Notes under the pieces: model-generated
Databases searched by the model: none
Told to the model about the DNA's origin: nothing
What the model saw: the letters and a program-made list of their open reading frames with translations, nothing else
Program-made: the position numbers and the translations under genes
From: Mixta theicola
Lineage (GTDB): Bacteria > Pseudomonadota > Gammaproteobacteria > Enterobacterales > Enterobacteriaceae
Length of the DNA: 64,000 bases
Direction of reading: 5' to 3'
NCBI RefSeq assembly: GCF_002895925.1
Contig: NZ_NWUO01000006.1
Coordinates: forward strand, 124,001-188,000
Part shown: piece after piece, positions 18,681 through 28,496 of the stretch
Layout: each line of letters starts with the position of its first letter
How positions within the stretch are numbered: position 1 is the stretch's first letter

Positions 18681-18708
18681 CCGCCCGTCGTTCGGCGGGC
18701 GGTTCTTT
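18681..18708 (+). terminator. Terminator after livF
   Basis: A GC-rich hairpin with CCGCCCG at the left and CGGGCGG at the right (18681-18702) is followed by TTCTTT. It closes the liv operon just before the Pho boxes of ugpB. Confidence 0.65.
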
Positions 18709-18717
18709 GCAACCTCG

Positions 18718-18768
18718 CCGTCATCTTTCCGTCACCTTACGGTTATCTCACCGTCATTTTTCCGTGTC
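18718..18768 (+). promoter_or_regulatory. PhoB operator array (Pho boxes) of the ugp operon
   Basis: Five heptamers lie on the same face of the helix at an exact 11-bp period: CCGTCAT (18718), CCGTCAC (18729), CGGTTAT (18740), CCGTCAT (18751) and CCGTGTC (18762). Pairs of such heptamers with 4-bp spacers are the known Pho box (CTGTCAT-type). The array sits 65-115 bases before ugpB, so I infer activation by PhoB during phosphate starvation, as in E. coli. Confidence 0.9.
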
Positions 18769-18832
18769 ATGTTACGTTGCGAACAAAAAAAGCGTGTTTT
18801 TACGTATACCTACAATGTCACAGGAAAACGCT

Positions 18833-20152
18833 ATGTCCTACTTTACGTTTCGTCATACCGCTCTCAGCATGGTGCTGGGACTGGCACTGAGCGGCAACGC
18901 CCTGGCCGCGACGGAAATTCCGTTCTGGCACTCTATGGAAGGCGAATTAGGCAAAGAAGTTGACTCACTGGCACAACGTTTTAACCAGGCGCACCCCGAT
19001 TATAAAATCGTACCGGTTTATAAAGGCAACTATGAGCAGAGCCTGGCGGCCGGTATCGCCGCGGTACGCACCGGCAAAGCGCCGGCGATTTTGCAGGTTT
19101 ACGAAGTGGGCACCGCTACCATGATGGCGTCCAAAGCGATCAAGCCGGTCTATGAAGTATTTAACGATGCGGGCATCAGGTTCGACGAATCGCAGTTTGT
19201 CCCGACCGTCTCCGGTTACTATACCGATGCGAAAAGCGGCCATCTGCTGTCGCAGCCGTTTAACAGCTCCACGCCGGTACTCTATTACAACAAAGACGCC
19301 TTCAGGAAAGCCGGGTTAGATCCGGAGCAGCCGCCAAAAACCTGGCAACAGCTGGCAAAAGATACTGCGGCGCTGCGTAAAGCGGGCATGCAGTGCGGCT
19401 ACGCCAGCGGCTGGCAGGGCTGGATTCAAATTGAAAACTTCAGCGCCTGGCACGGGCTGCCGGTAGCCACCGAGAATAACGGTTTTGGCGGCACCAGCGC
19501 CGAGCTGATTTTCAATAAGCCGGAGCAGGTGCGTCATATCGCCATGCTGGAAGAGATGAACAAAAAAGGGGGCTTCAGCTATTTTGGCCGTAAGGATGAG
19601 TCTACCGAGAAGTTCTATAACGGCGACTGCGCGATTACCACCGCCTCATCCGGTTCGCTGGCGGATATTCGTCAGCATGCCAAATTCAGTTATGGCGTCG
19701 GCATGATGCCGTATGACGAAAGCGTTCCGGCCGCGCCGCAGAACGCCATTATCGGCGGCGCCAGCCTGTGGGTCATGCAGGGCAAGGACAACGCGACCTA
19801 CAAAGGCGTGGCGGAGTTTTTACAGTATCTCGCCCAGCCGGAAATCGCTGCCGAATGGCATCAGAAAACCGGTTATCTGCCGATCACTAAGGCCGCTTAC
19901 GATCTGACGCGCCAGCAGGGCTACTATGAGAAGAATCCGGGCGCGGATATCGCTACGCGACAGATGCTGAACAAGCCGCCGTTGCCTTTCACCAAAGGCT
20001 TACGCCTCGGCAATATGCCGCAGATCCGCACCATTGTTGATGAGGAGCTGGAAGGCGTCTGGAACGGCAGTAAAACGCCGCAGGCCGCGCTTGATTCCGC
20101 CGTCCAGCGCGGCAATCTGCTGCTGCGCCGCTTCGAACAACAGGTGAAGTAA
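18833..20152 (+). CDS. ugpB: sn-Glycerol-3-phosphate ABC transporter, periplasmic binding protein UgpB
   Basis: UgpB captures glycerol-3-phosphate and glycerophosphodiesters in the periplasm. The 439-residue precursor has a signal peptide ending GNALAAT, then [62 protein letters not shown] and [20 protein letters not shown], all close to E. coli UgpB (438). The ATG at 18833 follows AGGAAAA. Further in-frame codons upstream run into the Pho boxes and are rejected. Confidence 0.96.
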   Translation: MSYFTFRHTALSMVLGLALSGNALAATEIPFWHSMEGELGKEVDSLAQRFNQAHPDYKIVPVYKGNYEQSLAAGIAAVRTGKAPAILQVYEVGTATMMASKAIKPVYEVFNDAGIRFDESQFVPTVSGYYTDAKSGHLLSQPFNSSTPVLYYNKDAFRKAGLDPEQPPKTWQQLAKDTAALRKAGMQCGYASGWQGWIQIENFSAWHGLPVATENNGFGGTSAELIFNKPEQVRHIAMLEEMNKKGGFSYFGRKDESTEKFYNGDCAITTASSGSLADIRQHAKFSYGVGMMPYDESVPAAPQNAIIGGASLWVMQGKDNATYKGVAEFLQYLAQPEIAAEWHQKTGYLPITKAAYDLTRQQGYYEKNPGADIATRQMLNKPPLPFTKGLRLGNMPQIRTIVDEELEGVWNGSKTPQAALDSAVQRGNLLLRRFEQQVK

Positions 20153-20236
20153 GCAGACGTCGGGCTGCTGCGGCGGCCCGGCTATCGCTCCGCCCTGTCA
20201 CGCACCGCTTGTGCCGATCTGTTATGGAACCACCGC

Positions 20237-21124
20237 ATGTCGAGTTCTCGTCCCGTTTTCCAGTCACGCTGGCTGCCCTGGGTATTGGTTTTTCCTCAGC
20301 TATTAATCACCCTGATCTTTTTTATCTGGCCTGCCGGCGAGGCGCTCTGGTATTCGGTACAAAGCGTCGATCCCTTTGGCTTTTCCAGTACCTTTGTCGG
20401 GCTGGAGAACTTTAGCCGCCTGCTGGATGACGCTTATTATCTTGCCTCCTTCTGGACTACGCTGATTTTCAGCGCGCTGGTGACCGGCTTTGGGCTGGCG
20501 ATCTCGCTGCTGTTCGCCGCACTGACCGATTATGTGCTGCGCCTGAAACGCTTTTATCAGACGCTGCTGCTGTTGCCTTACGCGGTTGCGCCCGCGATCG
20601 CCGCCGTGCTGTGGATGTTTTTATTTAACCCCGGCATCGGGCTGATTGCGCACTTCCTGCGGGACATCGGCTACGGCTGGAACCACGCGCAGAACAGCGG
20701 CCAGGCGATGTTTTTGGTGGTGCTGGCCTCGGTATGGCAACAGATTAGCTATAACTTCCTGTTTTTCTTCGCTGCGCTGCAGTCGATCCCGCAGTCTCTG
20801 GTTGAAGCGGCCGCCATTGACGGCGCCGGGCCGGTACGCCGTTTCTTTCAACTGTCGCTGCCGCTGATAGCGCCGGTGAGTTTCTTCCTGCTGGTGGTGA
20901 ATCTGGTTTACGCCTTTTTTGACACCTTTCCGGTAATTGACGCCGCGACGCAGGGCGGCCCGGTACAGGCCACCACCACGCTGATTTATAAAATTTATCG
21001 GGAAGGCTTTGCCGGTCTCGATCTCTCTTCATCGGCGGCGCAGTCGGTCGTGCTGATGTTTCTGGTGATTATCTTAACCATTATTCAGTTCCGCTACGTC
21101 GAGCGTAAGGTGCGTTATCAATGA
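20237..21124 (+). CDS. ugpA: Glycerol-3-phosphate ABC transporter permease UgpA
   Basis: UgpA is an inner-membrane permease of the Ugp importer. The 295-residue protein equals the E. coli length, has six hydrophobic segments and the coupling loop [22 protein letters not shown] (EAA motif). Its stop overlaps the ugpE start in an ATGA junction. An 84-base gap separates it from ugpB, common between binding-protein and permease genes. Confidence 0.97.
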   Translation: MSSSRPVFQSRWLPWVLVFPQLLITLIFFIWPAGEALWYSVQSVDPFGFSSTFVGLENFSRLLDDAYYLASFWTTLIFSALVTGFGLAISLLFAALTDYVLRLKRFYQTLLLLPYAVAPAIAAVLWMFLFNPGIGLIAHFLRDIGYGWNHAQNSGQAMFLVVLASVWQQISYNFLFFFAALQSIPQSLVEAAAIDGAGPVRRFFQLSLPLIAPVSFFLLVVNLVYAFFDTFPVIDAATQGGPVQATTTLIYKIYREGFAGLDLSSSAAQSVVLMFLVIILTIIQFRYVERKVRYQ

Positions 21125-21966
21125 TTGAACACCGTCGCGGGCTGGATATTTTCAGTCACGTTATGTTGATTTCAGGCATTCTGACCATTCTGTTCCCACT
21201 CTGGGTAGCCTTTGTTGCCGCCACGCTGGATAACCAGCAGATTTTTCAGGTGCCGATGAGCCTGGTGCCCGGCACGCAGCTGTGGCACAACCTGCGTGAG
21301 ATCTGGCTGCACGGTGTCAGCAGCAACAGCGCGCCGATGAGCGTGCTGCTGTTTAACAGTACGCTGATGGCGCTGGCTATCACCTTCGGCAAAATCACCG
21401 TCTCGATGCTTTCCGCCTTTGCGCTGGTCTGGTTTCGCTTTCCGCTGCGCAACCTGGTGTTCTGGATGATTTTTATCACGCTGATGCTGCCGGTTGAGGT
21501 ACGTATTTTCCCCACGGTGGAAGTGGTGGCTCATCTGCAGCTGCTTGACAGCTACAGCGGCCTGACGCTGCCGCTGATGGCGTCCGCCACCGCCACTTTT
21601 CTGTTTCGACAGTTCTTTATGTCGCTGCCGGATGAGCTACTGGAGGCGGCGCGCATTGACGGCGCAGGCCCGATGCGCTTCTTCCGCGATATTGTGCTGC
21701 CGCTGTCGCGCACCAACCTGGCGGCGCTTTTTGTGATCACCTTTATCTACGGCTGGAACCAGTATCTGTGGCCGATTCTGATCACCAGCGAGACCAAAAT
21801 GGGCACGGCGGTGGCGGGCATTCGCAGCATGATTTCCTCCGGCGAAGGCACTACCCAATGGAACCTGGTGATGGCGGCGATGCTGCTGACGCTGATCCCG
21901 CCGGTGGTGGTGGTGATGGTGATGCAGCGGGCATTTGTCCGTGGTTTGGTAGAGAGCGAGAAATAG
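21121..21966 (+). CDS. ugpE: Glycerol-3-phosphate ABC transporter permease UgpE
   Basis: UgpE is the second permease. The 281-residue protein has six hydrophobic segments and the EAA loop [25 protein letters not shown], then [12 protein letters not shown]. It overlaps ugpA by 4 bases and precedes ugpC by 3 bases. Confidence 0.97.
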   Translation: MIEHRRGLDIFSHVMLISGILTILFPLWVAFVAATLDNQQIFQVPMSLVPGTQLWHNLREIWLHGVSSNSAPMSVLLFNSTLMALAITFGKITVSMLSAFALVWFRFPLRNLVFWMIFITLMLPVEVRIFPTVEVVAHLQLLDSYSGLTLPLMASATATFLFRQFFMSLPDELLEAARIDGAGPMRFFRDIVLPLSRTNLAALFVITFIYGWNQYLWPILITSETKMGTAVAGIRSMISSGEGTTQWNLVMAAMLLTLIPPVVVVMVMQRAFVRGLVESEK

Positions 21967-21969
21967 ACT

Positions 21970-23043
21970 ATGGCAGCAGTAACCCTTCAGGCCGTCACCA
22001 AGTCCTATGATGGCAAGCAGCAAATTATACAGCCGCTGGATGTGGTGATTGGCAACGGCGAATTTATGGTGATGGTAGGGCCCTCCGGCTGCGGTAAATC
22101 GACGCTGTTACGTATGGTGGCCGGGCTGGAGCGCGTTACCAGCGGCGATATTTATATCGATACGCAGCGGGTAACCGAGCTGGAGCCGAAAGATCGCGGC
22201 ATTGCGATGGTTTTCCAGAACTATGCGCTTTACCCGCATATGACGGTTGAAGAGAACATGGCGTACGGCCTGAAAATTCGCGGCATGGGACGCGAGCTGA
22301 TCCGCCAGCGCGTTCTGGAAGCGGCACGCAGCCTGGAGCTGGATGCGCTACTGAAAAGGCATCCACGCGAGCTGTCAGGCGGGCAGCGGCAGCGCGTGGC
22401 GATGGGGCGTGCGATAGTGCGTGAGCCGGCGGTCTTTTTGTTTGACGAGCCGCTTTCTAACCTGGATGCGCGGCTGCGCGTTCAGATGCGCCTGGAGCTA
22501 CAACAGCTGCATCGTCGGCTGCGCACCACCAGCCTGTATGTTACGCACGATCAGGTGGAAGCGATGACGCTGGCGCAGCGCGTAATGGTGATGAATAAAG
22601 GCGTCGTCGAGCAGGTCGGCACGCCGGTTGAGGTTTACGAGCGTCCGGCGACGCGCTTCGTCGCCAGTTTTATCGGCTCACCGGCGATGAACCTGCTGGA
22701 AGGCTGCTTCAGCCGCGACGGCAACGCGTTTATGCTGGGCGATAATCTGGCGCTGCCGCTGTCCGTCGCGAAAAGTCAGTGGGCGAATCAGGCGGCGACG
22801 CTGGGCATTCGCCCGGAGCATATTGGTCTCAGCAGCCGGGAAGCGGGCGGCATTCCGCTGATTGTCGAAACGCTGGAGATCCTCGGCGCGGATAATCTGG
22901 CGCACGGCAGGTGGGGCGAACAACGCCTTGTGGTACGCTTGCCGCATCTTGAGCGTCCGGTGCCGGGCAGCACGCTGTGGCTGCATCTGCCCGTCGAGGC
23001 GCTACACTTTTTCTCGGCTAAACACGGAGCGCGTCTGGAATGA
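21970..23043 (+). CDS. ugpC: Glycerol-3-phosphate ABC transporter ATPase UgpC
   Basis: UgpC energises Ugp transport. It is a MalK-type ATPase: an N-terminal ABC domain with [25 protein letters not shown] and [13 protein letters not shown], and a C-terminal regulatory OB-like domain with GIRPEHIGL. At 357 residues it matches E. coli UgpC (356). The stop overlaps the ugpQ start by 4 bases. Confidence 0.97.
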   Translation: MAAVTLQAVTKSYDGKQQIIQPLDVVIGNGEFMVMVGPSGCGKSTLLRMVAGLERVTSGDIYIDTQRVTELEPKDRGIAMVFQNYALYPHMTVEENMAYGLKIRGMGRELIRQRVLEAARSLELDALLKRHPRELSGGQRQRVAMGRAIVREPAVFLFDEPLSNLDARLRVQMRLELQQLHRRLRTTSLYVTHDQVEAMTLAQRVMVMNKGVVEQVGTPVEVYERPATRFVASFIGSPAMNLLEGCFSRDGNAFMLGDNLALPLSVAKSQWANQAATLGIRPEHIGLSSREAGGIPLIVETLEILGADNLAHGRWGEQRLVVRLPHLERPVPGSTLWLHLPVEALHFFSAKHGARLE

Positions 23044-23777
23044 AGAAAGAGTGGCCCTATCCACACGTTGTGGCCCATCGCGGCGGCGGCAAGCTGGCGC
23101 CGGAAAACACGCTGGCGGCGATTGATACCGGCGCGCGTTACGGCCATACCATGATTGAATTCGATGCTAAGCTGTCGCGCGATGAGCATATTTTCCTGCT
23201 GCACGACGACACGCTCGATCGTACCAGCAACGGCTGGGGCATTGCGGGTGAGCTGCCGTGGCATCAGCTGGCGCAGCTGGACGTTGGCGGCTGGTTTGGC
23301 AAAGCCTTTACCAACGAGCGGCTGCCGCTGCTGGAGGCCGTTGCGGCGCGCTGCCGTCAGCATCGCCTGCTGGCGAATATCGAAATTAAGCCGACTACCG
23401 GCTATGAAGCACAGACCGGAAAAGCGGTAGCGCTGGCGGCGCGTGAACTGTGGCAGGGCGAAACCGCGCCGCTGCTTTCGTCGTTTTCTGTGGTCGCGCT
23501 GGAAGCGGCGATGCAGGCCGCACCGGAACTGCCGCGCGGACTGCTGCTGGACGAATGGCATGAAGAGTGGCAGGCGATGACCCAGGTGCTGGATTGCGTC
23601 TCTATTCACCTGAATCATCGCTTGCTGGATGCGGAGCGCACCGCCGCGATTAAACAGGCGGGGCTGAGAATTCTGGTGTATACCGTGAACCAGCCCGAAC
23701 GTGCGCGAACCCTGCTGGAGTGGGGCGTGGATGCGATCTGCACCGATCGCATCGATATTATCGGCCCCGATTTTTAA
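23040..23777 (+). CDS. ugpQ: Cytosolic glycerophosphodiester phosphodiesterase UgpQ
   Basis: UgpQ splits glycerophosphodiesters entering through Ugp into glycerol-3-phosphate and an alcohol. The 245-residue GDPD-family TIM barrel shows [17 protein letters not shown] and [23 protein letters not shown] with the metal and catalytic histidine residues. No signal peptide is present, as expected for the cytosolic form. It is the last ugp gene and faces yhhA with a 3-base gap. Confidence 0.96.
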   Translation: MKKEWPYPHVVAHRGGGKLAPENTLAAIDTGARYGHTMIEFDAKLSRDEHIFLLHDDTLDRTSNGWGIAGELPWHQLAQLDVGGWFGKAFTNERLPLLEAVAARCRQHRLLANIEIKPTTGYEAQTGKAVALAARELWQGETAPLLSSFSVVALEAAMQAAPELPRGLLLDEWHEEWQAMTQVLDCVSIHLNHRLLDAERTAAIKQAGLRILVYTVNQPERARTLLEWGVDAICTDRIDIIGPDF

Positions 23778-23780
23778 GCG

Positions 23781-24083
23781 TTACCGGGTATTGTTCTGAT
23801 ACACCGGCGGCGGCGTATTGCTACCGGGCTGCGACTGTAAAACGCGCTGCTGCGTGCTGTTACGCTGTTCCTGCATACGGCGCTGCATCTGCTGCGTCTG
23901 CTGCTGTTGATCCAGACGCAGCTTGCTTTGCTGCTGCATCTGGCGCGTTTGCATCTGGTTTTGCAAACGCTGCTGGCTTGGGTTGTAACCCGGCTGATTA
24001 GGATTGTTGTTGTTATTATTCAGCATATTCGCCATGCCGCTCAGCGGCAGCAGAGCGATAAAAATCATCAGTAGTTTTTTCAC
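23781..24083 (-). CDS. yhhA: YhhA family (DUF2756) small exported protein
   Basis: The protein is a 100-residue, Gln/Asn/Arg-rich, low-complexity protein with a signal peptide (KKLLMIFIALLPLSGMA). The stretch NNPNQPGYNPSQQRLQNQMQ identifies the YhhA family, whose function is unknown. GTG at 24083 is taken as the start because AAGGAGAA precedes it and it begins the signal peptide. It is shorter than E. coli YhhA (146), lacking much of the C-terminal region. Confidence 0.8.
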   Translation of the reverse strand: MKKLLMIFIALLPLSGMANMLNNNNNNPNQPGYNPSQQRLQNQMQTRQMQQQSKLRLDQQQQTQQMQRRMQEQRNSTQQRVLQSQPGSNTPPPVYQNNTR

Positions 24084-24283
24084 TTTCTGTTCTCCTTCAT
24101 TGGCAACGCGGCGTAGACGACGCCGGAGCGGCATCGCTGTTGGTTGCCCACTCTAAGTTTAACTCACCTTCAGCGAGCGGCCTCTCTCCGGGCGCTAATT
24201 TGCGTTAGGGCTCGCTTTCTGTGCTTATTTTGTGCATGTTTAAAAAAAGTAAACACAACGTAAATAACAAGACGGGCGATGAT

Positions 24284-26032
24284 ATGCAGAAAAAAGTAAA
24301 GGGATGGCGGCTCACCGCTGCGTTGCTAACGCTGCTGTGGGGCGGATCGGCGCTGGCGCTGGTACAAAATGCTCCGCCGGTTTCCTATGGCATTGAGGCG
24401 GATACCTTCCATCCGGTTCGGGCTAAACAGGGAATGGTGGCATCGGTGGATGCAACTGCCACGCAGATCGGCGTGGATATTTTGCGTCAGGGCGGGAATG
24501 CGGTGGATGCCGCCGTGGCGGTGGGTTTTGCGCTGGCGGTGACCCATCCGCAGGCGGGAAATCTGGGCGGTGGAGGGTTTATGCTGTTGCGCACCGCTTC
24601 TGGCCGCGTTACCGCTATTGATTTCCGTGAGATTGCGCCCGCCCGCGCCAGCCGGGATATGTTCCTGGATAAGCAGGGCAATGCGGACAGCAAACTTTCA
24701 CTGACCTCGCCGCTGGCTTCCGGTACGCCCGGCACGGTAGCGGGCTTTGCGCTGGCGGCAAAGAAATACGGTACGCTACCGCTGAGCCAGCTGGTGCAGC
24801 CCGCAATTGAACTGGCGCGCAAGGGCATCATCGTAAACGATGCGCTGGCTGACGATCTGAATAGCTATGGTAAAGAAGTGCTGCTTGCCCATGACAACAG
24901 CAGGGCTATTTTCTTTAAGCCGGACGGCACGCCTTATCAGAAAGGCGAACGTCTGGTGCAGGCTAACCTGGCGCACAGCCTGTCGCTGATTGCGCGCCAG
25001 GGAGCCGATGCCTTTTACAAAGGGGAGATCGCCGATCGGATCGCCGCAGAAATGGCCCAGCATGGCGGCCTGATTAGCAAAGCGGATTTAGCCAGCTATC
25101 ACGCGATAGAGCGCCAGCCGATTAGCGGCAGCTATCGCGGCTATCAGATCTTTTCCATGCCGCCGCCCTCTTCCGGCGGTATTCATATCGTGCAGATCCT
25201 TAATATTCTGGAAAACTTCGATCTGGCGAAAATGGGCTTCGGCAGCGCCGACGCGATGCAGATTACCGCCGAAGCGGAGAAATATGCCTACGCCGACCGT
25301 TCGGAATACCTCGGCGATCCCGATTTTGTGAAGGTGCCGTGGCAGGCGTTGACCAGCAAAGCCTATGCTAAATCGCTGGCGCAGCAGATTGATTTAGCCA
25401 AAGCGCGGCCTTCGGAACAGATCAAGCCGGGCAAACTGGAGCCGTATGAGAGCAACCAGACCACGCACTTTTCGGTGGTGGACAAGCAGGGCATTGCGGT
25501 CGCGGTGACCTATACGCTGAATACTAATTTCGGCAGCGGCATCGTGGCGGGCAACAGCGGTATTCTGCTGAATAATGAGATGGATGATTTTTCCGCCCGC
25601 CCCGGTACACCAAACGTTTATGGCCTGGTCGGCGGCGAGGCCAACGCCGTCCAGCCCGGCAAGCGTCCGCTTTCATCAATGTCGCCAACTATCGTGGTGA
25701 AGGATGGCAAAACCTGGCTGGTAACCGGCAGCCCAGGCGGCAGCCGGATTATCACCACCGTGCTGCAAATGGTGATTAACAGCATTGATTTTGGCATGAA
25801 CGTTGCCGAAGCGACCAACGCGCCGCGTTTCCATCATCAGTGGCTGCCGGATCAGCTACGCGTTGAGAAGGGATTCAGCCCGGATACGCTTAAATTGCTG
25901 AGCGCAAAAGGACAGAACGTCAAAGTATTACCGGCGATGGGCAGTACGCAAAGCATTATGATCGGGCCTGACGGCACGCTGTACGGCGCGTCCGATCCGC
26001 GTACGGTAGATGATTTAACGGCGGGATATTAA
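24284..26032 (+). CDS. ggt: Gamma-glutamyltranspeptidase (periplasmic)
   Basis: Ggt hydrolyses or transfers the gamma-glutamyl group of glutathione in the periplasm and matures by self-cleavage. The 582-residue precursor has a signal peptide ending GGSALALV, the large-subunit segments RQGGNAVDAAVAVGFALAV and NLGGGGFML, and the cleavage site QTTHFSVVDKQG, where Thr393 becomes the nucleophile. SMSPTIV and GSPGGSRI bind substrate. The ATG at 24284 starts the signal peptide best; in-frame ATG codons at 24236 and 24221 are possible but have weaker support. Confidence 0.95.
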   Translation: MQKKVKGWRLTAALLTLLWGGSALALVQNAPPVSYGIEADTFHPVRAKQGMVASVDATATQIGVDILRQGGNAVDAAVAVGFALAVTHPQAGNLGGGGFMLLRTASGRVTAIDFREIAPARASRDMFLDKQGNADSKLSLTSPLASGTPGTVAGFALAAKKYGTLPLSQLVQPAIELARKGIIVNDALADDLNSYGKEVLLAHDNSRAIFFKPDGTPYQKGERLVQANLAHSLSLIARQGADAFYKGEIADRIAAEMAQHGGLISKADLASYHAIERQPISGSYRGYQIFSMPPPSSGGIHIVQILNILENFDLAKMGFGSADAMQITAEAEKYAYADRSEYLGDPDFVKVPWQALTSKAYAKSLAQQIDLAKARPSEQIKPGKLEPYESNQTTHFSVVDKQGIAVAVTYTLNTNFGSGIVAGNSGILLNNEMDDFSARPGTPNVYGLVGGEANAVQPGKRPLSSMSPTIVVKDGKTWLVTGSPGGSRIITTVLQMVINSIDFGMNVAEATNAPRFHHQWLPDQLRVEKGFSPDTLKLLSAKGQNVKVLPAMGSTQSIMIGPDGTLYGASDPRTVDDLTAGY

Positions 26033-26039
26033 CGGATAA

Positions 26040-26070
26040 GCCGTGTCGGAAACCTGAATTCCGGCACGGC
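26040..26070 (+). other. Hairpin after ggt
   Basis: Arms GCCGTGTCGGAA (26040-26051) and TTCCGGCACGGC (26059-26070) pair over 12 bp with one G-U pair and a 7-base loop. No T-run follows, so it is a likely mRNA 3' end or processing structure rather than a classical terminator. Confidence 0.5.
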
Positions 26071-26147
26071 GCGCAGCGATGAACGGGCAGGGAAGTTACC
26101 GCAAAAGCCGCATAATAGATTGAAACTTCTGCAGGAGCTGCCTATGG

Positions 26148-26169
26148 TTTGTAGCATCGTTGCTACAAA
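26148..26169 (+). promoter_or_regulatory. Inverted-repeat operator upstream of the toxin-antitoxin pair
   Basis: Arms TTTGTAGCA (26148-26156) and TGCTACAAA (26161-26169) form a perfect 9-bp inverted repeat around TCGT. It ends 12 bases before the antitoxin start and overlaps the region of the ribosome binding site (AGGAGG). Antitoxins of this class repress their own operon, so I infer this is the autoregulatory site. Confidence 0.75.
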
Positions 26170-26181
26170 TCAGGAGGCGGT

Positions 26182-26433
26182 ATGACCATTACGACAATTT
26201 CCAGCCGTGCCTTTAATCAGGAAATATCAAAGGCTAAAAAATCATCTAAAAATGGCCCGGTTTATATTACCGATCGTGGTAAACCGGCATATGTATTATT
26301 GAGCTGGGAAGAATTTAAAAAGCTCAGTGGTTCACGTAGAAATATTCTTGATGCCTTGCAAATGGTGGAGGCGGCTGATATAGATTTTGAACCTGAGCGT
26401 GGAAATATTATTAACCGGGACGTTGATTTCTGA
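26182..26433 (+). CDS. Type II antitoxin, Phd/YefM family
   Basis: The 83-residue protein has the Phd/YefM N-terminal fold: SSRAFNQEISKAKKSSKNGPVYITDRGKPAYVLLSWEEFKKL, which forms the DNA-binding dimer. The C-terminal tail after residue 55 is acidic and would wrap the toxin. It overlaps the toxin start by 1 base, so the two are translationally coupled. A palindromic operator lies just upstream. Confidence 0.9.
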   Translation: MTITTISSRAFNQEISKAKKSSKNGPVYITDRGKPAYVLLSWEEFKKLSGSRRNILDALQMVEAADIDFEPERGNIINRDVDF

Positions 26434-26858
26434 TGCGCTATTTACTGGATACCAATGTTTTTTCCGAACTGAGAAAGGCAGGGACGCAAAAAATTGATGC
26501 TAACGTTGCACGTTGGGCCGAGTCAGTTGATGCCGGCGATTTGTTTATTTCTGTTATTACCGTCATGGAGATTGAAAAAGGCATCCTTAATCTGGCACGT
26601 AAAGATGCTTCACAGGCAGCAATATTACGCCAGTGGTTTGAGCAAAGGGTATTGACTGAATTTGCAGAGCGTATCCTGGCTATTGATGTGCAGGTTGCCC
26701 GCTATTGCGCGCAGCTGCATATCCCGGACAAACGCTCGGAAAATGATGCGCTCATTGCCACCACGGCTTACCTGCATGAAATGATCCTTGTTACCCGCAA
26801 TACTAAAGACTTTATCGACATGGGACCTGGCTTACTTGATCCCTGGGAAACGGCATAG
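26433..26858 (+). CDS. Type II toxin, VapC/FitB-like PIN-domain ribonuclease
   Basis: The 141-residue PIN-domain protein would cut RNA (VapC enzymes usually cut initiator tRNA or 23S rRNA). The acidic metal-binding set is intact: Asp6 in LLDTNVFSE, Glu46 in ITVMEIEKG, Asp105 in SENDALIA and Asp126 in TRNTKDF. It directly follows a Phd/YefM-type antitoxin with a 1-base overlap. Its RNA target cannot be inferred from sequence. Confidence 0.9.
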   Translation: MRYLLDTNVFSELRKAGTQKIDANVARWAESVDAGDLFISVITVMEIEKGILNLARKDASQAAILRQWFEQRVLTEFAERILAIDVQVARYCAQLHIPDKRSENDALIATTAYLHEMILVTRNTKDFIDMGPGLLDPWETA

Positions 26859-27360
26859 CGCCGTCTCCCTTTAATGACTACGCGCTTCTCAAGGAAGGCG
26901 ACCAGCGCATAGTGGCCAGGCCGCTGATGAGCAATGCGCTTTTGCCACAAAAAATTAATAAAATTATGCGTACTATTAACGGGATATTTTATTGTAAAAA
27001 GTGAGGCGCCTGTCGAATAATAGAAAATACGTATTGCTTTGCGATGGCAGTGAGGTTATTTATTTTCTAACTCTCTGAATAATTTAAACTATCCTGCTTT
27101 CTTTTTATTAGTTAATGGATCGAGTAAATTGACCTGTTATTTTATATTAACAGACGGCTTCGTATATTAATGGCTTGCTGAGTGAAAGAGTTACAATAGA
27201 TAAAATGTGTCATCTAACCGTTTAGGTTAAATTAATTAACTGAGTGAATAATAGATTCTATTAATAAGTCAGGAAGAGTTTGGTTGCCGCTAAATTTTAA
27301 TTATTAAGAAACTTATGGTCTTAGGGTTTGGACTTATTAACCTACAGGCAGGGATACCGT
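26859..27360. other. AT-rich intergenic region between the toxin gene and the HExxH gene
   Basis: About 500 bases, mostly very AT-rich compared with the backbone genes. No ORF with coding character, repeat or RNA gene was recognised. It presumably contains the promoter of the following two-gene unit. Such composition suggests acquired DNA. Confidence 0.5.
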
Positions 27361-27900
27361 ATGATAAACAATGGAAAAGAAGGCAGCTTACGCCTGATGA
27401 CGCCGGGCGAAATAAATATGGCTAAAACGATATTTGGCAATGCGATTATCTATTCTCGCGTTTGGATCCACTACGACAGCTACTTTCCGTTTGGCCTGCA
27501 GGGCCAAAATGTGGCGATGGCGCCCAACGGGGAGATTTACATGCGTGACTATTACTATGCGGCTGATTTCTCGGCGATTTCCGACATGGGTAAACAGCAT
27601 GCTTTTATTCATGAGCTGACTCATGTCTGGCAATATCAGAAAGGGATGTGGGTCAGAACCCGCGGATTGTTTAGCTGGGCGGCTGATTATGACTATGATT
27701 TTGAAGGAAATAAATATTTGCAGGATTACTCTATGGAACAGCAGGCGCAGATAGTGGCTGACTATTTTTTGCTTTATCGCTATGGATATGGGGCATGGCT
27801 CAAGCTGCTTCCATCTATTGGAACTTTTACAGGTGAAGCTTACCCAAATATCAAAGCGGATTATAAACGTGTATTAACCCATTTTCTCAGGCAGAGATAA
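27361..27900 (+). CDS. Putative HExxH zinc metallopeptidase-like protein (Rhs/VgrG-associated type), possible effector
   Basis: The 179-residue protein has the zinc-binding motif HELTH at residues 84-88 within AFIHELTHVWQYQKGM. It resembles small proteins often labelled Rhs- or Vgr-related in enterobacteria, sharing RLMTPGEINMAKTIFG, SYFPFGLQ, PNGEIYMRD and MEQQAQIVADYF. A later Glu (residue 126) could be the third zinc ligand. It has no signal peptide. I chose the ATG at 27361; a TTG at 27328 would add 11 residues. The next gene, 2 bases on, encodes a small lipoprotein, so the pair may be a toxin and its periplasmic immunity protein. Substrate is unknown. Confidence 0.65.
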   Translation: MINNGKEGSLRLMTPGEINMAKTIFGNAIIYSRVWIHYDSYFPFGLQGQNVAMAPNGEIYMRDYYYAADFSAISDMGKQHAFIHELTHVWQYQKGMWVRTRGLFSWAADYDYDFEGNKYLQDYSMEQQAQIVADYFLLYRYGYGAWLKLLPSIGTFTGEAYPNIKADYKRVLTHFLRQR

Positions 27901-27902
27901 CA

Positions 27903-28382
27903 ATGCGTAAATTACTCTTAATAGCAGCCGTTTTTTTTCTAAGCGGCTGCCCCGGGCCGGGCGACTATTATCATCCTAACTATCCTGCTCAGGTGAACAT
28001 TAAAGATAATAAACCGTGCGTGACCGTACAGCCGGAGGGTGACGAAGAGGTTTACGCCATACATATCTATGAAATGGCAGGTATGGCCCGCGAAAAACTT
28101 TTTATACCCAGGTCCTACACTGTCCGTGCTGATGAGTGTCTGGATATTGCCGCTTATCCGTTTCGTCCTGATACTGCTTACGTTTTTTCGGTTGTTCTGA
28201 GTTCAGAAAAAAAATTTAAAAAGAAGCGCTTTCCCTGGGGCAGAGAATTTATTGTCCGCTTCCGTCTGTTTGAAGGCATAAATGGACTTCAGGTTGAAGA
28301 AGTCGAGCCGGAGCCGCCGAACTGGAACTTACCAGCAAGATCGTCAGATGAGTTTCAACTCATCTCGCCAGAGCAGCAATAA
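27903..28382 (+). CDS. Putative periplasmic lipoprotein, possible immunity partner of the HExxH protein
   Basis: The 159-residue product has a lipoprotein signal with lipobox LSGC (Cys16) followed by PGPGDYYHP. Residue +2 after the cysteine is Pro, not Asp, so no inner-membrane retention signal is evident. The mature part is about 140 residues, predicted mostly beta, with two further cysteines (in NKPCVTV and DECLDIA). I infer an immunity role from its 2-base spacing to the metallopeptidase-like gene and the general likeness to T6SS immunity lipoproteins. Function is otherwise unrecognised. Confidence 0.6.
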   Translation: MRKLLLIAAVFFLSGCPGPGDYYHPNYPAQVNIKDNKPCVTVQPEGDEEVYAIHIYEMAGMAREKLFIPRSYTVRADECLDIAAYPFRPDTAYVFSVVLSSEKKFKKKRFPWGREFIVRFRLFEGINGLQVEEVEPEPPNWNLPARSSDEFQLISPEQQ

Positions 28383-28496
28383 AAAAGCTTTACAAATACG
28401 AATGATAATGATTACTATTGCCATGCACTCCAGCGAGGCTGACATCGGACTCTCTGCGAAGGCACGACATTGCTCACATTGCTTCCAGTATTTTTT

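Noticed and set aside
24221-24283. Longer N-terminus for ggt from an ATG at 24221
   Set aside because: It would put a charged 21-residue extension before the signal peptide.
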